NCBI RefSeq assembly: GCF_003096415.1
Contig: NZ_QEKH01000010.1
Span: forward strand, 93,258-157,257
Reading direction: 5' to 3'
Length of the DNA: 64,000 nt
Source of the DNA: Victivallis vadensis
GTDB taxonomy: Bacteria > Verrucomicrobiota > Lentisphaeria > Victivallales > Victivallaceae
A model generated the notes under the pieces. The model did not search any database, was not told the origin of the DNA, and saw nothing but the letters and a program-made list of their open reading frames with translations. The translations under genes and the position numbers were made by a program. Positions 27,349 to 36,177 of this stretch are shown one piece after another. The stretch's first letter is position 1. Every line of letters begins with the position of its first letter.

Positions 27349-28770
27349 TTATTGCGGACAATCCTCCTCATCATACGGAGCCGCCGGCAGAAATTCCATC
27401 CGGGTCGGGAAAAAGTTCAGTTCGATCACGCCGGTCCGGCCGTTACGGTTCTTCTCCACGATCCACTCCGCCTTCACGCTCTGGTTCGGGTCGCTGACCT
27501 CCTTGGCGTCGTCGCGGTTCCGGTGCAGGAAGGTCACGATGTCGGCGTCCTGCTCGATGGTTCCGGATTCACGCAGGTGCGCCAGCTTCGGCCGCATGCC
27601 GGCCGGACCGTTGGATTTGTCCACTTCGCGGTTCAGCTGCGCCAGCACCAGCACCGGAATTTTCAGGTCCTTGGCCAGCGCCTTGATGCCGCCGGAGATT
27701 TCACCGACCTCCTGCTGGCGGTTGTCGGTGCGGCCGTCGGCGTGCATCAGCTGCAGATAGTCGATCACGATCGCGTCGATATCCTCTTTCATTTTCAGGC
27801 GGCGGGCTTTGGCACGCAGTTCGGCGATGGTGATGCCGCCGGTCGGGTCGATGAAGAGCTTCGCTTTCTGGAAAGCGGAAACCGCACCGGTCAGCTTGGT
27901 CAGGTCGGAACTCTGGAACGTCTTGTTCCAGAACACCGATTCGGAGATTCCCGCTTCCGTGCAGAGCAGTCGGCGGGCGATCTGCCCCTCGGTCATTTCC
28001 AAGCTGAAGAAAGCCACCTTGCGCGGATGCGGCGAACGGGTCGGCAGCACCAGGTTGCGGATCACGTTCAAGGCGAGACTGGTCTTGCCGATCGAAGGGC
28101 GGGCCGCCAGCACGAACATCTCGCCGGCCTTGAGTCCGCCGGTATACTTATCCAGCTGGGTGTAACCGGTCGGGATGCCGACCTCGGTCTTGCCGTCGAG
28201 CAGGTCGTACAGTGCGTGAAACTCCTGCTCGATGGTGTCCTTGATTTCGACGATACTGTTGGTGTTCTCTTCACTGCGGACCTTGAAGATGTCGGTTTCG
28301 ATCTGTTCGACCAGCTGGGCGGCGTCGGCATCCGAATCGTAGCATTTGAGCAGCGATTCCGAACAGACGTCGATCATCCGCCGCAGCGTCGCGTACTTGC
28401 GCAGGATCTGGCACCATGCGTCGAGGTTCACTGCGGTGGCGATGCTGGTGTACAGTTCGCCGAGGAACACCTCGCCGCCGATCATGTCGAGCTTTTCCAT
28501 CGTCTTGAGCCGATGGGCGACCGAAATCAGGTCGACCTTCAGCTTGGGATCGTTGTGCAACTCGACAATCGCTTCAAAAATCGTGCGGTGAACATGTGAA
28601 TAGAACACTTCCGGATCCCGGAAATGCTCAATCACGACGTCCACACAGGTCGCGGGCTCCCGCAGCATCGCCGCGAGAACCGCACGTTCCACAGTGTTGT
28701 CATGCGGCTGCGCCCGGTCCGCGATATTCGCGGGGTCCGGGCGGCGGGCCGCTCTTGCGTCTTCAGCCAT
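27349..28770 (-). CDS. dnaB: Replicative DNA helicase DnaB
   Basis: The 473-residue protein has the N-terminal DnaB helical domain (about 20-125) and a C-terminal RecA-like motor. The Walker A box is ARPSIGKTSLALN, followed by FFSLEM, DYLQLMHADG (Walker B) and VLAQLNREVDKS. It unwinds DNA ahead of the polymerase as a hexamer. The gene follows rplI after only six bases, the usual rpsF-ssb-rpsR-rplI-dnaB order, which supports the start at 28770. Confidence 0.96.
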   Translation of the reverse strand: MAEDARAARRPDPANIADRAQPHDNTVERAVLAAMLREPATCVDVVIEHFRDPEVFYSHVHRTIFEAIVELHNDPKLKVDLISVAHRLKTMEKLDMIGGEVFLGELYTSIATAVNLDAWCQILRKYATLRRMIDVCSESLLKCYDSDADAAQLVEQIETDIFKVRSEENTNSIVEIKDTIEQEFHALYDLLDGKTEVGIPTGYTQLDKYTGGLKAGEMFVLAARPSIGKTSLALNVIRNLVLPTRSPHPRKVAFFSLEMTEGQIARRLLCTEAGISESVFWNKTFQSSDLTKLTGAVSAFQKAKLFIDPTGGITIAELRAKARRLKMKEDIDAIVIDYLQLMHADGRTDNRQQEVGEISGGIKALAKDLKIPVLVLAQLNREVDKSNGPAGMRPKLAHLRESGTIEQDADIVTFLHRNRDDAKEVSDPNQSVKAEWIVEKNRNGRTGVIELNFFPTRMEFLPAAPYDEEDCPQ

Positions 28771-28776
28771 TCAGAC

Positions 28777-29229
28777 TCAGCCCCGGACAACCCAGACGCT
28801 GAGTTTCGCCGCGACATCGCTGTGCAGCTTCACATCGACCTCGAACTTGCCGAGGGTCTTGATGGCCGGTTCGACCTTGATGCGGCTGTGCTCGACCTTG
28901 ATGCCCTGGGCGGCCAGCAGATCGGCGATCATGCGGTTCGTGACCGAACCGAAGAGCTGCTCGTCTTCCGTCGCCTGCATCGGAATCGAAAGCTCGATTT
29001 CGGCGAGCTTGGCGGCCAGCGCCTGAGCGTCCGCCAGCTCCTGCTGGCGGCGCGCGGCGATGATCGCCTTGCGGGACTCGATCAGACGCAGTGTGCCCGG
29101 AGTGGCTTTCGCCGCCAGACCGCGCGGAATCAGGTAGTTGCGGGCATAACCCGGAGCGACATGCACCTCATCCCCGGCCAGGCCGAGCTTCTCGACGTCA
29201 TCGAGGAGGATCAAACTTACGTGAGCCAT
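28777..29229 (-). CDS. rplI: 50S ribosomal protein L9
   Basis: The 150-residue two-domain protein starts with the N-terminal rRNA-binding region containing LLDDVEKLGLAGDEVHVAPGYARNYLIP-like sequence, then a long helix and the C-terminal domain. Its length is typical. A strong GGGAGG site precedes the ATG. It lies between rpsR and dnaB. Confidence 0.96.
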   Translation of the reverse strand: MAHVSLILLDDVEKLGLAGDEVHVAPGYARNYLIPRGLAAKATPGTLRLIESRKAIIAARRQQELADAQALAAKLAEIELSIPMQATEDEQLFGSVTNRMIADLLAAQGIKVEHSRIKVEPAIKTLGKFEVDVKLHSDVAAKLSVWVVRG

Positions 29230-29252
29230 ATTATACTTCCTCCCTTACTCAA

Positions 29253-29486
29253 TTAGTAGACCAGAGCGATGATGCGGGCCCGCTTGATGGCCGTCGCGAG
29301 CATCTTCTGGTGATCCAGGCACGTACCGGTGATCCGGCGCGGCATGATCTTGCCCTTTTCGGTCTGGAACTTCATCAGCGTTTCCGCATCCTTGAAGTCG
29401 ATGTACGAAACCTTCGCTTCGCAGAAACGGCAAATTTTCGGCTTCGCCGGCGATCTGCGGCGACCTTGTCTCTTCGCACCCTGCAT
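29253..29486 (-). CDS. rpsR: 30S ribosomal protein S18
   Basis: The 77-residue protein shows the S18 core: [17 protein letters not shown], then [29 protein letters not shown] to the end. It binds 16S rRNA together with S6. The ATG at 29486 ([11 protein letters not shown]) with AAAGG upstream is preferred to a TTG four codons earlier, which would directly abut that site. Confidence 0.95.
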   Translation of the reverse strand: MQGAKRQGRRRSPAKPKICRFCEAKVSYIDFKDAETLMKFQTEKGKIMPRRITGTCLDHQKMLATAIKRARIIALVY

Positions 29487-29564
29487 AATAAACTGCAACC
29501 TTTCGTTATGAATTCACTGATTCAATTTCTTTTTTTAAATCATTCACCCGGACCATTCCGCGAC

Positions 29565-30221
29565 TTAAAACGGAATGTCGTCCTCCATCCCCTCGTCGGG
29601 ATTGAAAGCGCCTTCCGGCGGCATCGGCGGCATCTGCTGCTGGGGAGCACGCGGCATGCTGCCCGGCGCCTGCGGAGCAACCTGGCGCGGCATCTGAGGA
29701 GCCGCGCTCCGCTGCTGGTAATTGTTGACGCGGGGCATCTGGGGAGCTCCGCCGTCATTCTGGGCATATCCGCCGCCGTAACCGCCCTGCTGACCGTAAT
29801 TGCCGCCCTGAGGCTGTCCGTAATTACCGCCGGCCGGAGGAGCGTTGTAACCGCCGTCGCCCTGCCCGTAATTACCGCCGCCGTCGCTGCGGCGGCTCAT
29901 GAACTGAACCTGATCCGCAACCACGCGCAACCGGGAGCGTTTACCGCCGCCGTTACGGTCTTCCCACTGGTCGAACTGGAGCCTTCCTTCAATCAGCGCC
30001 TGAGAACCCTTTTCCAGAAACTGCTTGCAGTTCTCGGCGGCCTTTCCCCAGACGACGATGTCGACGAAACAGGTCTCGTCGATCTCCTTGCCGTTGCTGA
30101 CGAACCGGCGGTTCACGGCGAGTCCGAATTCACAGACGCCGGAACCGTTCGGCAGATAGCGCAGATCGGGGTCCCGGGTCAAGTTACCCAACAGAAATAC
30201 CTTATTCAGTGATGATGCCAT
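29565..30221 (-). CDS. ssb: Single-stranded DNA-binding protein
   Basis: The 218-residue protein has the N-terminal OB fold (about 1-110: NKVFLLGNLTRDPDLRY, VVWGKAAENC, LIEGRLQFDQWED) and a long Gly/Gln/Pro/Met-rich linker with GGNYGQ-type repeats (about 125-205). It ends with the acidic tip DDIPF that recruits partner proteins. The linker is longer than in E. coli. The gene is in its common place between rpsF and rpsR. Confidence 0.95.
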   Translation of the reverse strand: MASSLNKVFLLGNLTRDPDLRYLPNGSGVCEFGLAVNRRFVSNGKEIDETCFVDIVVWGKAAENCKQFLEKGSQALIEGRLQFDQWEDRNGGGKRSRLRVVADQVQFMSRRSDGGGNYGQGDGGYNAPPAGGNYGQPQGGNYGQQGGYGGGYAQNDGGAPQMPRVNNYQQRSAAPQMPRQVAPQAPGSMPRAPQQQMPPMPPEGAFNPDEGMEDDIPF

Positions 30222-30282
30222 GCCACGTTCTCCCGGTTTGATGGTTCAAGTTTTCAATTCCGTATTGCGACACCGGAACGGA

Positions 30283-30612
30283 CTACTCCATATTCAGCGC
30301 AACCGGAGCGTTCTCCGTCGCCGCGGGGCGGTCGTAGATCACGATCAGATTGCGCAGAATGCGCTCGTCGAGCTTATACTTCTCTTTGATGTCCTTGACC
30401 TTGGCGGTTTCGAGCTCGAAGACGAAGTCGAAATAGATTCCGGCCTTGCGCTTGTCGATCTCGTAGGTAAACTGGCGGCGGCCCATCGGGGTCGTCGATT
30501 CCAGCGTGCCGCCCAGCGACGCGATCAGCTCGGAGAACTCCTTGCAGAACGCCGCTCCCTCATCATCCGTGCGACGGATGTCCAGAATGAATACCGCTTC
30601 GTATTTTTTCAA
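30283..30612 (-). CDS. rpsF: 30S ribosomal protein S6
   Basis: The 109-residue protein has the S6 pattern KKYEAVFILD, then MGRRQFTYEIDKRKAGIYFDFVFE and a final LRNLIVI strand. It pairs with S18 on the 30S platform. The start codon is TTG (30610-30612), placed eight bases after GAGG; no ATG gives a complete N-terminus. It heads the rpsF-ssb-rpsR-rplI-dnaB part of the operon. Confidence 0.95.
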   Translation of the reverse strand: MKKYEAVFILDIRRTDDEGAAFCKEFSELIASLGGTLESTTPMGRRQFTYEIDKRKAGIYFDFVFELETAKVKDIKEKYKLDERILRNLIVIYDRPAATENAPVALNME

Positions 30613-30627
30613 GATAAAACCTCTTTT

Positions 30628-31245
30628 TTATTGGTTTGTTTCACTTTTTTCCGGTGGCGCCCAGGCGTTGAACTTGTTCATCGCCCGGCTCATGCCGCCC
30701 GTCAACACCGCGCGAACCGCGTCAGCCGATGCCGCCAGCACCGCTTCAAACGTCTCCGCGTCGCCGCCCTCGAACTTCGAGAGCACATAATCGACCGTTT
30801 CCCCGGGTTTCGGCCGCCCGATTCCGACCCGCAGCCGCTTGAAGGAAGCGCTGCCGAGTTCCGCAATGATCGACTTGAGGCCGTTGTGGCCGCCGTCCGC
30901 GCCTCCCGCCCGGAGCCGCAACCGGCCCAGCGGAAGATCCAGATCGTCGGAGATCACCAGAATCGCTTCAGGTGCGATTCCCAGCTTCCTGGCGAGGGGA
31001 GCCACCGCATTTCCGCTCAGATTCATGAACGTCAGCGGCTTCTGCAATATCAGGCTCCGGCCGCGGAAATTTCCGGTGAAAACCCGGCTTTCCGCCACGT
31101 GCTTTTCCTCAAACCTTCCGGCCGGAAAAGCGGCCAGCAGTCGATCGATCACCATGAATCCGACGTTATGACGGGTGCCGTCGTATTCGGAACCGGGATT
31201 TCCCAGCCCCACGACCAGCCTGATCTCTTCTCTGCCGTCATTCAT
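30628..31245 (-). CDS. pth: Peptidyl-tRNA hydrolase
   Basis: The 205-residue enzyme recycles peptidyl-tRNA released from stalled ribosomes. It has the start LVVGLGNPGSEYDGTRHNVGF with the catalytic His, LQKPLTFMNLSG, ISDDLDLPLGRLRLRAGG and GHNGLKSI, all diagnostic. It is 15 bases upstream of rpsF and follows rplY, a common bacterial order. Confidence 0.96.
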   Translation of the reverse strand: MNDGREEIRLVVGLGNPGSEYDGTRHNVGFMVIDRLLAAFPAGRFEEKHVAESRVFTGNFRGRSLILQKPLTFMNLSGNAVAPLARKLGIAPEAILVISDDLDLPLGRLRLRAGGADGGHNGLKSIIAELGSASFKRLRVGIGRPKPGETVDYVLSKFEGGDAETFEAVLAASADAVRAVLTGGMSRAMNKFNAWAPPEKSETNQ

Positions 31246-31291
31246 CGCCGAACTCCCGCCGGGGCCTCACGCGGCCGCGGCGCATCCAAAG

Positions 31292-31921
31292 TTACTTTTC
31301 GTCAGCCTTCTTTTCCTTGATCGCTTCCGGCTCGGCCGGAGCTTCTTCGGCGGGCGCTTCCGCCTCTTCCTTCGGCAGGCCGACGTGGAAGACGATGGTT
31401 TCGCCGTCGACTTCGGTGCGGACGCCCTGCGGCAGCACGAGGTCTTTCACGCAGAGATGCTCGCCTTTGTCGAGCTTGGTCACGTCGGCGGTCACCGCTT
31501 CCGGCAGGTCGGCCGGGCGGCAGATCACTTCGAGCTCGTGCAGCTCCTGCTCAAGGATGCCGCCGTGGGCCGCGCCGACGGACTCGCCGTGAGCGTGGAC
31601 CGGAACCGCCGCGACGATTTCCTTGTCCATGTCGACTTCCTGGAAATCGATGTGGTACACATAATTCTTCAGGTAGTTGAACTGAACTTCCTTGATCAGC
31701 GCGTGAATTTCAGCGTCGCCGTTCTTCAGCGTGACCATGTGCGAGCCGTGATGGCCGGTCAGGACCTTCCACGCATCCGCATCGACCAGGAACGACTTGC
31801 TTTCCTTGCCCTTGCTGTAGACGGAAGCCGGAATCTGGCCGGCTTTACGGGCGCGGCGGGAAGCGTTCTTGCCGAAATCCTTACGCTCCTGCACCGCAAT
31901 TTCATTGCTTACATTGCTCAT
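31292..31921 (-). CDS. rplY: 50S ribosomal protein L25, long Ctc form
   Basis: The 209-residue protein has the L25 domain (about 1-95: GKNASRRARKAGQIPASVYSKG, YHIDFQEVDM) and the C-terminal Ctc/TL5 domain (about 96-185). An Ala/Glu/Lys-rich acidic tail follows. It binds 5S rRNA. AAGGGG precedes the ATG. The prs-rplY-pth order is common. Confidence 0.94.
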   Translation of the reverse strand: MSNVSNEIAVQERKDFGKNASRRARKAGQIPASVYSKGKESKSFLVDADAWKVLTGHHGSHMVTLKNGDAEIHALIKEVQFNYLKNYVYHIDFQEVDMDKEIVAAVPVHAHGESVGAAHGGILEQELHELEVICRPADLPEAVTADVTKLDKGEHLCVKDLVLPQGVRTEVDGETIVFHVGLPKEEAEAPAEEAPAEPEAIKEKKADEK

Positions 31922-31977
31922 GGAACCCCTTTCCTTAATCTTGGTAATTTTATGAGCCGTTTAAAATATGATATTTT

Positions 31978-32931
31978 CTAGTGATTGATATAGAACAGCG
32001 ACGACACCGATTTGCCGTCATGGATGCGCCGGATCGCTTCGCCGAGCAGCGGCGCGATGCTGATCACCTTGATCCGGCCGCCGAGGTCATCGACGATCGG
32101 AACCGCGTCGGTGGTGATGATCTGCTCGATTTCCGGAGTCGCCAGCAGCTTCTCCTTGCCGACCTCGCTGAGCAGGCAGTGCGAAACTGCGCAGTAAACC
32201 TTGGCCGCTCCGTGCGCGATCAGGATCTTGGCCGCGGCGCACAGCGTACCCGCCGTGCTGGTCAGGTCGTCTGTGATCACACAGATCCGGCCCTTCACGT
32301 CACCGACCAGATGGCTGGAAGCCACGGTGGTCGCGTTGATGCGCCGCTTGGTCACCACCGCGAAGCCGGCTTCGAGCATGTCGCCGTAGTTCATCGCCAT
32401 TTTGGCGCTGCCCGAATCGGGGGCCACCACCACGCCGTTGTCGCCGATCAGTTTCTTCAGGTACGGCACCAGAACCGGACGGGCGTACAGATGGTCGACG
32501 GGGATGTCGAAAAATCCCTGGATCTGCTGGGCGTGGAGGTCCATGGTGATGATGCGGTCCGCACCGGCGACGGTCAGGAGGTTGGCCACCAGCTTGGCGG
32601 TAATCGGAACCCGCGGCTTGTCCTTGCGGTCCTGCCGGGCGTAGCCGAAGAAAGGAAGCACGGCCGTGATCCGCGCGGCGCTCGCCCGCCGGGCGGCGTC
32701 GATCATGATCAGCAGCTCCATCAGATTGTCGTTCGGCGGCTTGCAGGTCGGCTGAATCAGAAACGCATCGGCGCGCCGCACGTTCTCTTCGAACTGGACG
32801 AAAATCTCGCCGTCCGGGAAATGGGTAAGGTGGACTTTGCCCAGACTGACGCCGAGATAGTTCGCAATCTGTTGCGACAGCTCCGGGTGGGCGCTCCCGG
32901 AGTACACACAAATGTGCTTTGCCTCTTCCAT
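31978..32931 (-). CDS. prs: Ribose-phosphate pyrophosphokinase
   Basis: The 317-residue enzyme makes PRPP from ribose-5-phosphate and ATP for nucleotide, His and Trp synthesis. It shows YSGSAHPELSQQIA, FPDGEIFVQ, IPYFGYARQDRK-type loop (LPFFGYARQDRKDKP), DLHAQQIQGFFDIP and the PRPP-binding CVITDDLTSTAGT. The start at 32931 (MEEAKHICVYSG) fits the family; the 52 upstream in-frame codons are not conserved. It appears to head the long minus-strand run, about 200 bases behind a promoter. Confidence 0.95.
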   Translation of the reverse strand: MEEAKHICVYSGSAHPELSQQIANYLGVSLGKVHLTHFPDGEIFVQFEENVRRADAFLIQPTCKPPNDNLMELLIMIDAARRASAARITAVLPFFGYARQDRKDKPRVPITAKLVANLLTVAGADRIITMDLHAQQIQGFFDIPVDHLYARPVLVPYLKKLIGDNGVVVAPDSGSAKMAMNYGDMLEAGFAVVTKRRINATTVASSHLVGDVKGRICVITDDLTSTAGTLCAAAKILIAHGAAKVYCAVSHCLLSEVGKEKLLATPEIEQIITTDAVPIVDDLGGRIKVISIAPLLGEAIRRIHDGKSVSSLFYINH

Positions 32932-33140
32932 TATGGACTTCCATTGTTTGGGGTATTCCGGAAAACAACACACACGGAAGAAAGCGGTTTGACGCGGGGA
33001 CTCTCCATGCCGGATACAGCCCCTTCGTTCGAATGCAACCCTCGCGGTGCGGCTTTCGCCGGGAAAACTCCCGGCAATCGCCTTCAATCCAAAAGCGGAT
33101 TGAGGTTCCAGAAATACTGGTTTAATTGCAACAATTGTTT

Positions 33141-33169
33141 AAAATATCACGCGTCATGGCTTTTTGCAA
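33141..33169 (-). promoter_or_regulatory. Promoter of the prs-to-coaB gene run
   Basis: On the minus strand TTGCAA, 17 bases, TATTTT, just upstream of a small palindrome AACAATTGTT (33130-33139). It would give a leader of about 200 bases before prs. Confidence 0.5.
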
Positions 33170-33488
33170 ATTAATTCGCTGAATTTCCGGCATATCCGTT
33201 ACTGACGAAAAAATGGCGGAGTGATGGTTTCGCGCCGTCGTTTTTCCGTCGTTTTTCCGCTGTTTGAGTTTTATTCCGCTCAAACGGCCAGCATTCAGAC
33301 ACACTCGGCACGGCGCCGGCTCCGGCGTTCTCCGACACGGAAGCCGGGGGCGGGACATCAGCGGCGGAAAACCGATCATCTCCACATTCAGGACAGAATG
33401 TCCGCTTTTCCGTCCGGCCAACCGGCCCGGTCTCCGAATTTTTTTCAAAAAAATCCGGAAAAATGTGAAAAAGGAGGCATCGGACAGG
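33170..33488. other. Intergenic stretch, no gene seen
   Basis: Between the divergent prs and ftsQ promoters no ORF with a ribosome site or recognisable product was found. The stretch is mixed in composition, with an AT-rich end (A and T runs near 33440-33480). Confidence 0.5.
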
Positions 33489-33516
33489 TTTAAAAAACAG
33501 GGCGACGGTCTATATT
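33489..33516 (+). promoter_or_regulatory. Possible promoter of ftsQ
   Basis: TTTAAA, 16 bases, TATATT. The -35 is weak, but TATATT at this distance from a start recurs before several genes in the window. Confidence 0.4.
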
Positions 33517-33557
33517 ATGAAACGATTATCGCTGAACCGAAGTAACCGGATGAATTT

Positions 33558-34382
33558 ATGGCAGCTCCGAAAAACAACATGGACAAGAAAGCTCCGGCCA
33601 AGAACGTGGCCGGAGTGCGCAGCGACCGCGAAAAACTGTTCCGGGCGCTGCTGGTGCTGTTTATCCTGATCGCGGCGGCCACGGCGCTGGTTTTCGGGGT
33701 GTTCTGGGCCCGCCAGCAGCTGTTCAACCGCAACGACCGGTTCAAGCTGCGCGAGGTGGTCGTGAAATCCGGCGGCTACTGGCAGGATAAGGCGCCGCTG
33801 CTCTCTTCCCGTCTGGGGATCCGCCCCGGTATGAACCTGTTCTCCTTGAAACCGGCGGAGATCCGGCGGCAACTGATGGCGATTCCGAGCGTCGGCAATT
33901 GCGAAGTGGTCCGGATCCTGCCGGATACGCTGCATTTGCGGGTGATCGAGCGCATCCCGCGCGCCGTGCTGGGCAACCCCCGCGCCCGCTGGGTGGTCGA
34001 CGAAACCGGTATGGTGATTCCCCGCCTCGAATCGATGAGCGTTTCGCTGCCGCTTCCGGTAATCCTCGGCATGAGACTTGAAGACATCGAGGCCGGCATG
34101 AAGCTTGATGCGCTGAATCCCGCTCTCGAATTGATCATGCTGACCGTGCGCAACTTTCCCGACATCTCAATCGTCGCGATCAACGTGCGCAACCCGGAAA
34201 AGCTGGAATTTTTCATGCGCTACCGCAATCAGAAAAGCTGCAAGGTCATCATCCCGGCCCACAACCGGAACTTCGCGTTCCTGCTCAGCACCCTGCAGAG
34301 CGCGATCATCCACGCCGAGCGGCGCGGCGACACCCGCGGCACCTTCGACCTCTCTTTTGACGGCAACGTAATCATCCGCTGA
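33558..34382 (+). CDS. ftsQ: Cell division protein FtsQ/DivIB
   Basis: The 274-residue protein has a short cytoplasmic tail, one membrane helix (about 32-50), and a POTRA domain (about 58-130: KLREVVVKSGGYW, LGIRPGMNLFSL, IPSVGNCEVVRILPDTLHLRVIERIPRAVLG). An FtsQ-type beta domain ends the protein (RWVVDETGMVIP). FtsQ links early and late divisome proteins at the septum. No mur or ftsA/ftsZ genes follow, so it stands apart from the usual dcw cluster, at least on its 3' side. Confidence 0.82.
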   Translation: MAAPKNNMDKKAPAKNVAGVRSDREKLFRALLVLFILIAAATALVFGVFWARQQLFNRNDRFKLREVVVKSGGYWQDKAPLLSSRLGIRPGMNLFSLKPAEIRRQLMAIPSVGNCEVVRILPDTLHLRVIERIPRAVLGNPRARWVVDETGMVIPRLESMSVSLPLPVILGMRLEDIEAGMKLDALNPALELIMLTVRNFPDISIVAINVRNPEKLEFFMRYRNQKSCKVIIPAHNRNFAFLLSTLQSAIIHAERRGDTRGTFDLSFDGNVIIR

Positions 34383-34416
34383 CCGCCGGAATTTTCCGTT
34401 CCCGGGGAACCTTTAT

Positions 34417-34445
34417 TTGCGATTCAGGTGTTTCCCCCTTATATT
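34417..34445 (+). promoter_or_regulatory. Promoter of the phosphatase-pseudokinase-kinase operon
   Basis: TTGCGA, 17 bases, TATATT, about 25 bases before the first ATG. Confidence 0.55.
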
Positions 34446-34471
34446 ATGGAAAAGGAACAGGGGGTGTTCAA

Positions 34472-35071
34472 ATGGAATTGATGCTGATCCGGCATGGAGA
34501 GCTGCCGGAAGAGATGCGAGGCTGTTACGTCGGACATTCGCCGACGCCGCTCAGCGGGACAGGCCGGAACCAATGCCGGGCGCTGGCTCCGCGCTTCCGG
34601 GAATTCTCACCCGAGCTCATCTGTGTCAGCCCCCTGCCGCGCGCCCTCGAAAGCGTCCGGCTCATCGCCGGTGAGGAAGCGCCGCTCCAGCCGGACGCCC
34701 GGCTCTGCGAAATCGACTTCGGCAACTGGGACGGATTGCGTTTCGACCAGATCAACCGGCGCGATCCCGAATTGGCCCGGCGGTGGCTCTCCAATCCGGA
34801 AGAGCTCGTATTTCCGGGCGGCGAATCGGTCGCCGCTTTCCGCGCACGGGTGTCGGCGTGGCTCGCCGAGATCATGCGGCGGCCGGAACAGCGGATCGCA
34901 GCCGTCACCCACGGCGGCGTGCTGATGCACCTGATCGGCGAAATCCTGCATATTCCCCTGCCGGAACGGTGGCGGATTCAGCCGGCGCGCGGCTCCCTGA
35001 CCCGTATCCAGCCTGACGGAAGGCTGCTGGAATTCGGCACGGTCCTCTACCGGGAAGGAGAGCCGGTATGA
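34472..35071 (+). CDS. Histidine phosphatase superfamily protein (CobC/phosphoglycerate mutase-like)
   Basis: The 199-residue protein has the RHG signature LIRHGE with catalytic His8, then SPLPRALES, the EIDFGNWDG acid loop, and a second His147 in VTHGGVL. These residues define the phosphoryl-transfer pocket. The form resembles alpha-ribazole phosphatases (CobC), but no cobalamin genes are present. Its stop overlaps the start of the pseudokinase gene (ATGA), and a kinase follows. An alternative role is therefore in phosphate turnover with these kinases. Confidence 0.8.
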   Translation: MELMLIRHGELPEEMRGCYVGHSPTPLSGTGRNQCRALAPRFREFSPELICVSPLPRALESVRLIAGEEAPLQPDARLCEIDFGNWDGLRFDQINRRDPELARRWLSNPEELVFPGGESVAAFRARVSAWLAEIMRRPEQRIAAVTHGGVLMHLIGEILHIPLPERWRIQPARGSLTRIQPDGRLLEFGTVLYREGEPV

Positions 35072-36177
35072 AGGTTCCGCTCCTCCCGAAAACGACTCCG
35101 GGCGGCAATCCGGCCGCCGCCCGGCTCGCCTCCCTTCGCACCGGAGAAGAATTCAACGGTTACCAACTGCTCGACGACGGCATGGAAACCGGGCACTTCC
35201 GCAGTTTCCGCGTCATCCACATCCAGCTCGGCGCCAGAAGGATCCTGCGGATTCTGAAACCGGATTCCGTGGAACGCGCGCCGGAGGTCGGCGAACAGTT
35301 TCTGGAGCGGTGCGGCCGGGCGGCGCGGATCGACTCCTCCGCACTGCTGCGGATTTTCGAGGCGACCACCGACCGTGCCAGCGGCCTGTTGTACGCGGTA
35401 TTGGATTTTCCGGAAGCGCAGCCGCTGGAGGAATACGGCAATTTCGGCTTTTTCACCCCCGCCGAAACCGTCTCCGCCGCGTTGACGCTGGCGGAAGCCA
35501 TCGCGGCACTGGACGCCAAACTGTTATCGCACGGCAATATTTCCGCTCATACGCTGCTGATAGGAGATTCCGGCTTCAAGCTGGCCGGTTTCGAATCGGC
35601 GATCGACGAGGTGAACCTGCGGATTGCCGGGGGCTCCAATCCCGACATCCACAACGCCGGAGCACTGCTCTTCCGGATGCTGACCGGCGTTGAACCGCCG
35701 AAAACCGGCCGGTACGCCGGTCCCGATGTCCGCAAGGCGCGAAGCGACGTCCCCGGGCCACTCGCTTTGCTGATCATGAGAATGCTGTCGGGCAATTCCG
35801 CGGCCGGTTTCGGCTCCGTCACGGAGCTTTTGTTCGCGACGCGCAAGTTGGCCGGGGAGTTTCCGCCGGAGCTTCCGGACCTTTCCCCGAACCGCCCCCG
35901 CCGCAACCGGCCGCAGCTCGGACGCCTCGTTCCCCGGCTGAGCACGCTGTACCTGATCGCGGCCCTGCTGCTGCTCTCGTTTGCCTTGTTCGGGCGCGGC
36001 CGGCGTGAATTCCGGCGCTGGCATGACCGTCCCCGTCCGGAACCGGTCCTGTCGGAACAGGCCCGGCAGCTTCAGCAGGAACAGGCCCGCCTTGAGGCCG
36101 ACTACCGCCGCCTGAAAACCGCACGGGACGCCTGGCGGATCGTACTGAAAACCGAACCGCCGGAGGAAAATCGATGA
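35068..36177 (+). CDS. Predicted membrane-anchored pseudokinase
   Basis: The 369-residue protein has a protein-kinase-like domain (about 28-275), one membrane helix (about 291-309, LYLIAALLLLSFALF) and a charged coiled coil to the end. The beta3-like lysine in RILRILK may remain, but the catalytic HRD loop reads HGNISAHTLL and the DFG site reads LAGFES, so neither the catalytic base nor the metal-binding Asp is present. No glycine-rich loop is recognisable. The domain is thus probably inactive and may be a sensor, scaffold or partner of the active kinase whose gene overlaps its stop by four bases. Confidence 0.7.
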   Translation: MKVPLLPKTTPGGNPAAARLASLRTGEEFNGYQLLDDGMETGHFRSFRVIHIQLGARRILRILKPDSVERAPEVGEQFLERCGRAARIDSSALLRIFEATTDRASGLLYAVLDFPEAQPLEEYGNFGFFTPAETVSAALTLAEAIAALDAKLLSHGNISAHTLLIGDSGFKLAGFESAIDEVNLRIAGGSNPDIHNAGALLFRMLTGVEPPKTGRYAGPDVRKARSDVPGPLALLIMRMLSGNSAAGFGSVTELLFATRKLAGEFPPELPDLSPNRPRRNRPQLGRLVPRLSTLYLIAALLLLSFALFGRGRREFRRWHDRPRPEPVLSEQARQLQQEQARLEADYRRLKTARDAWRIVLKTEPPEENR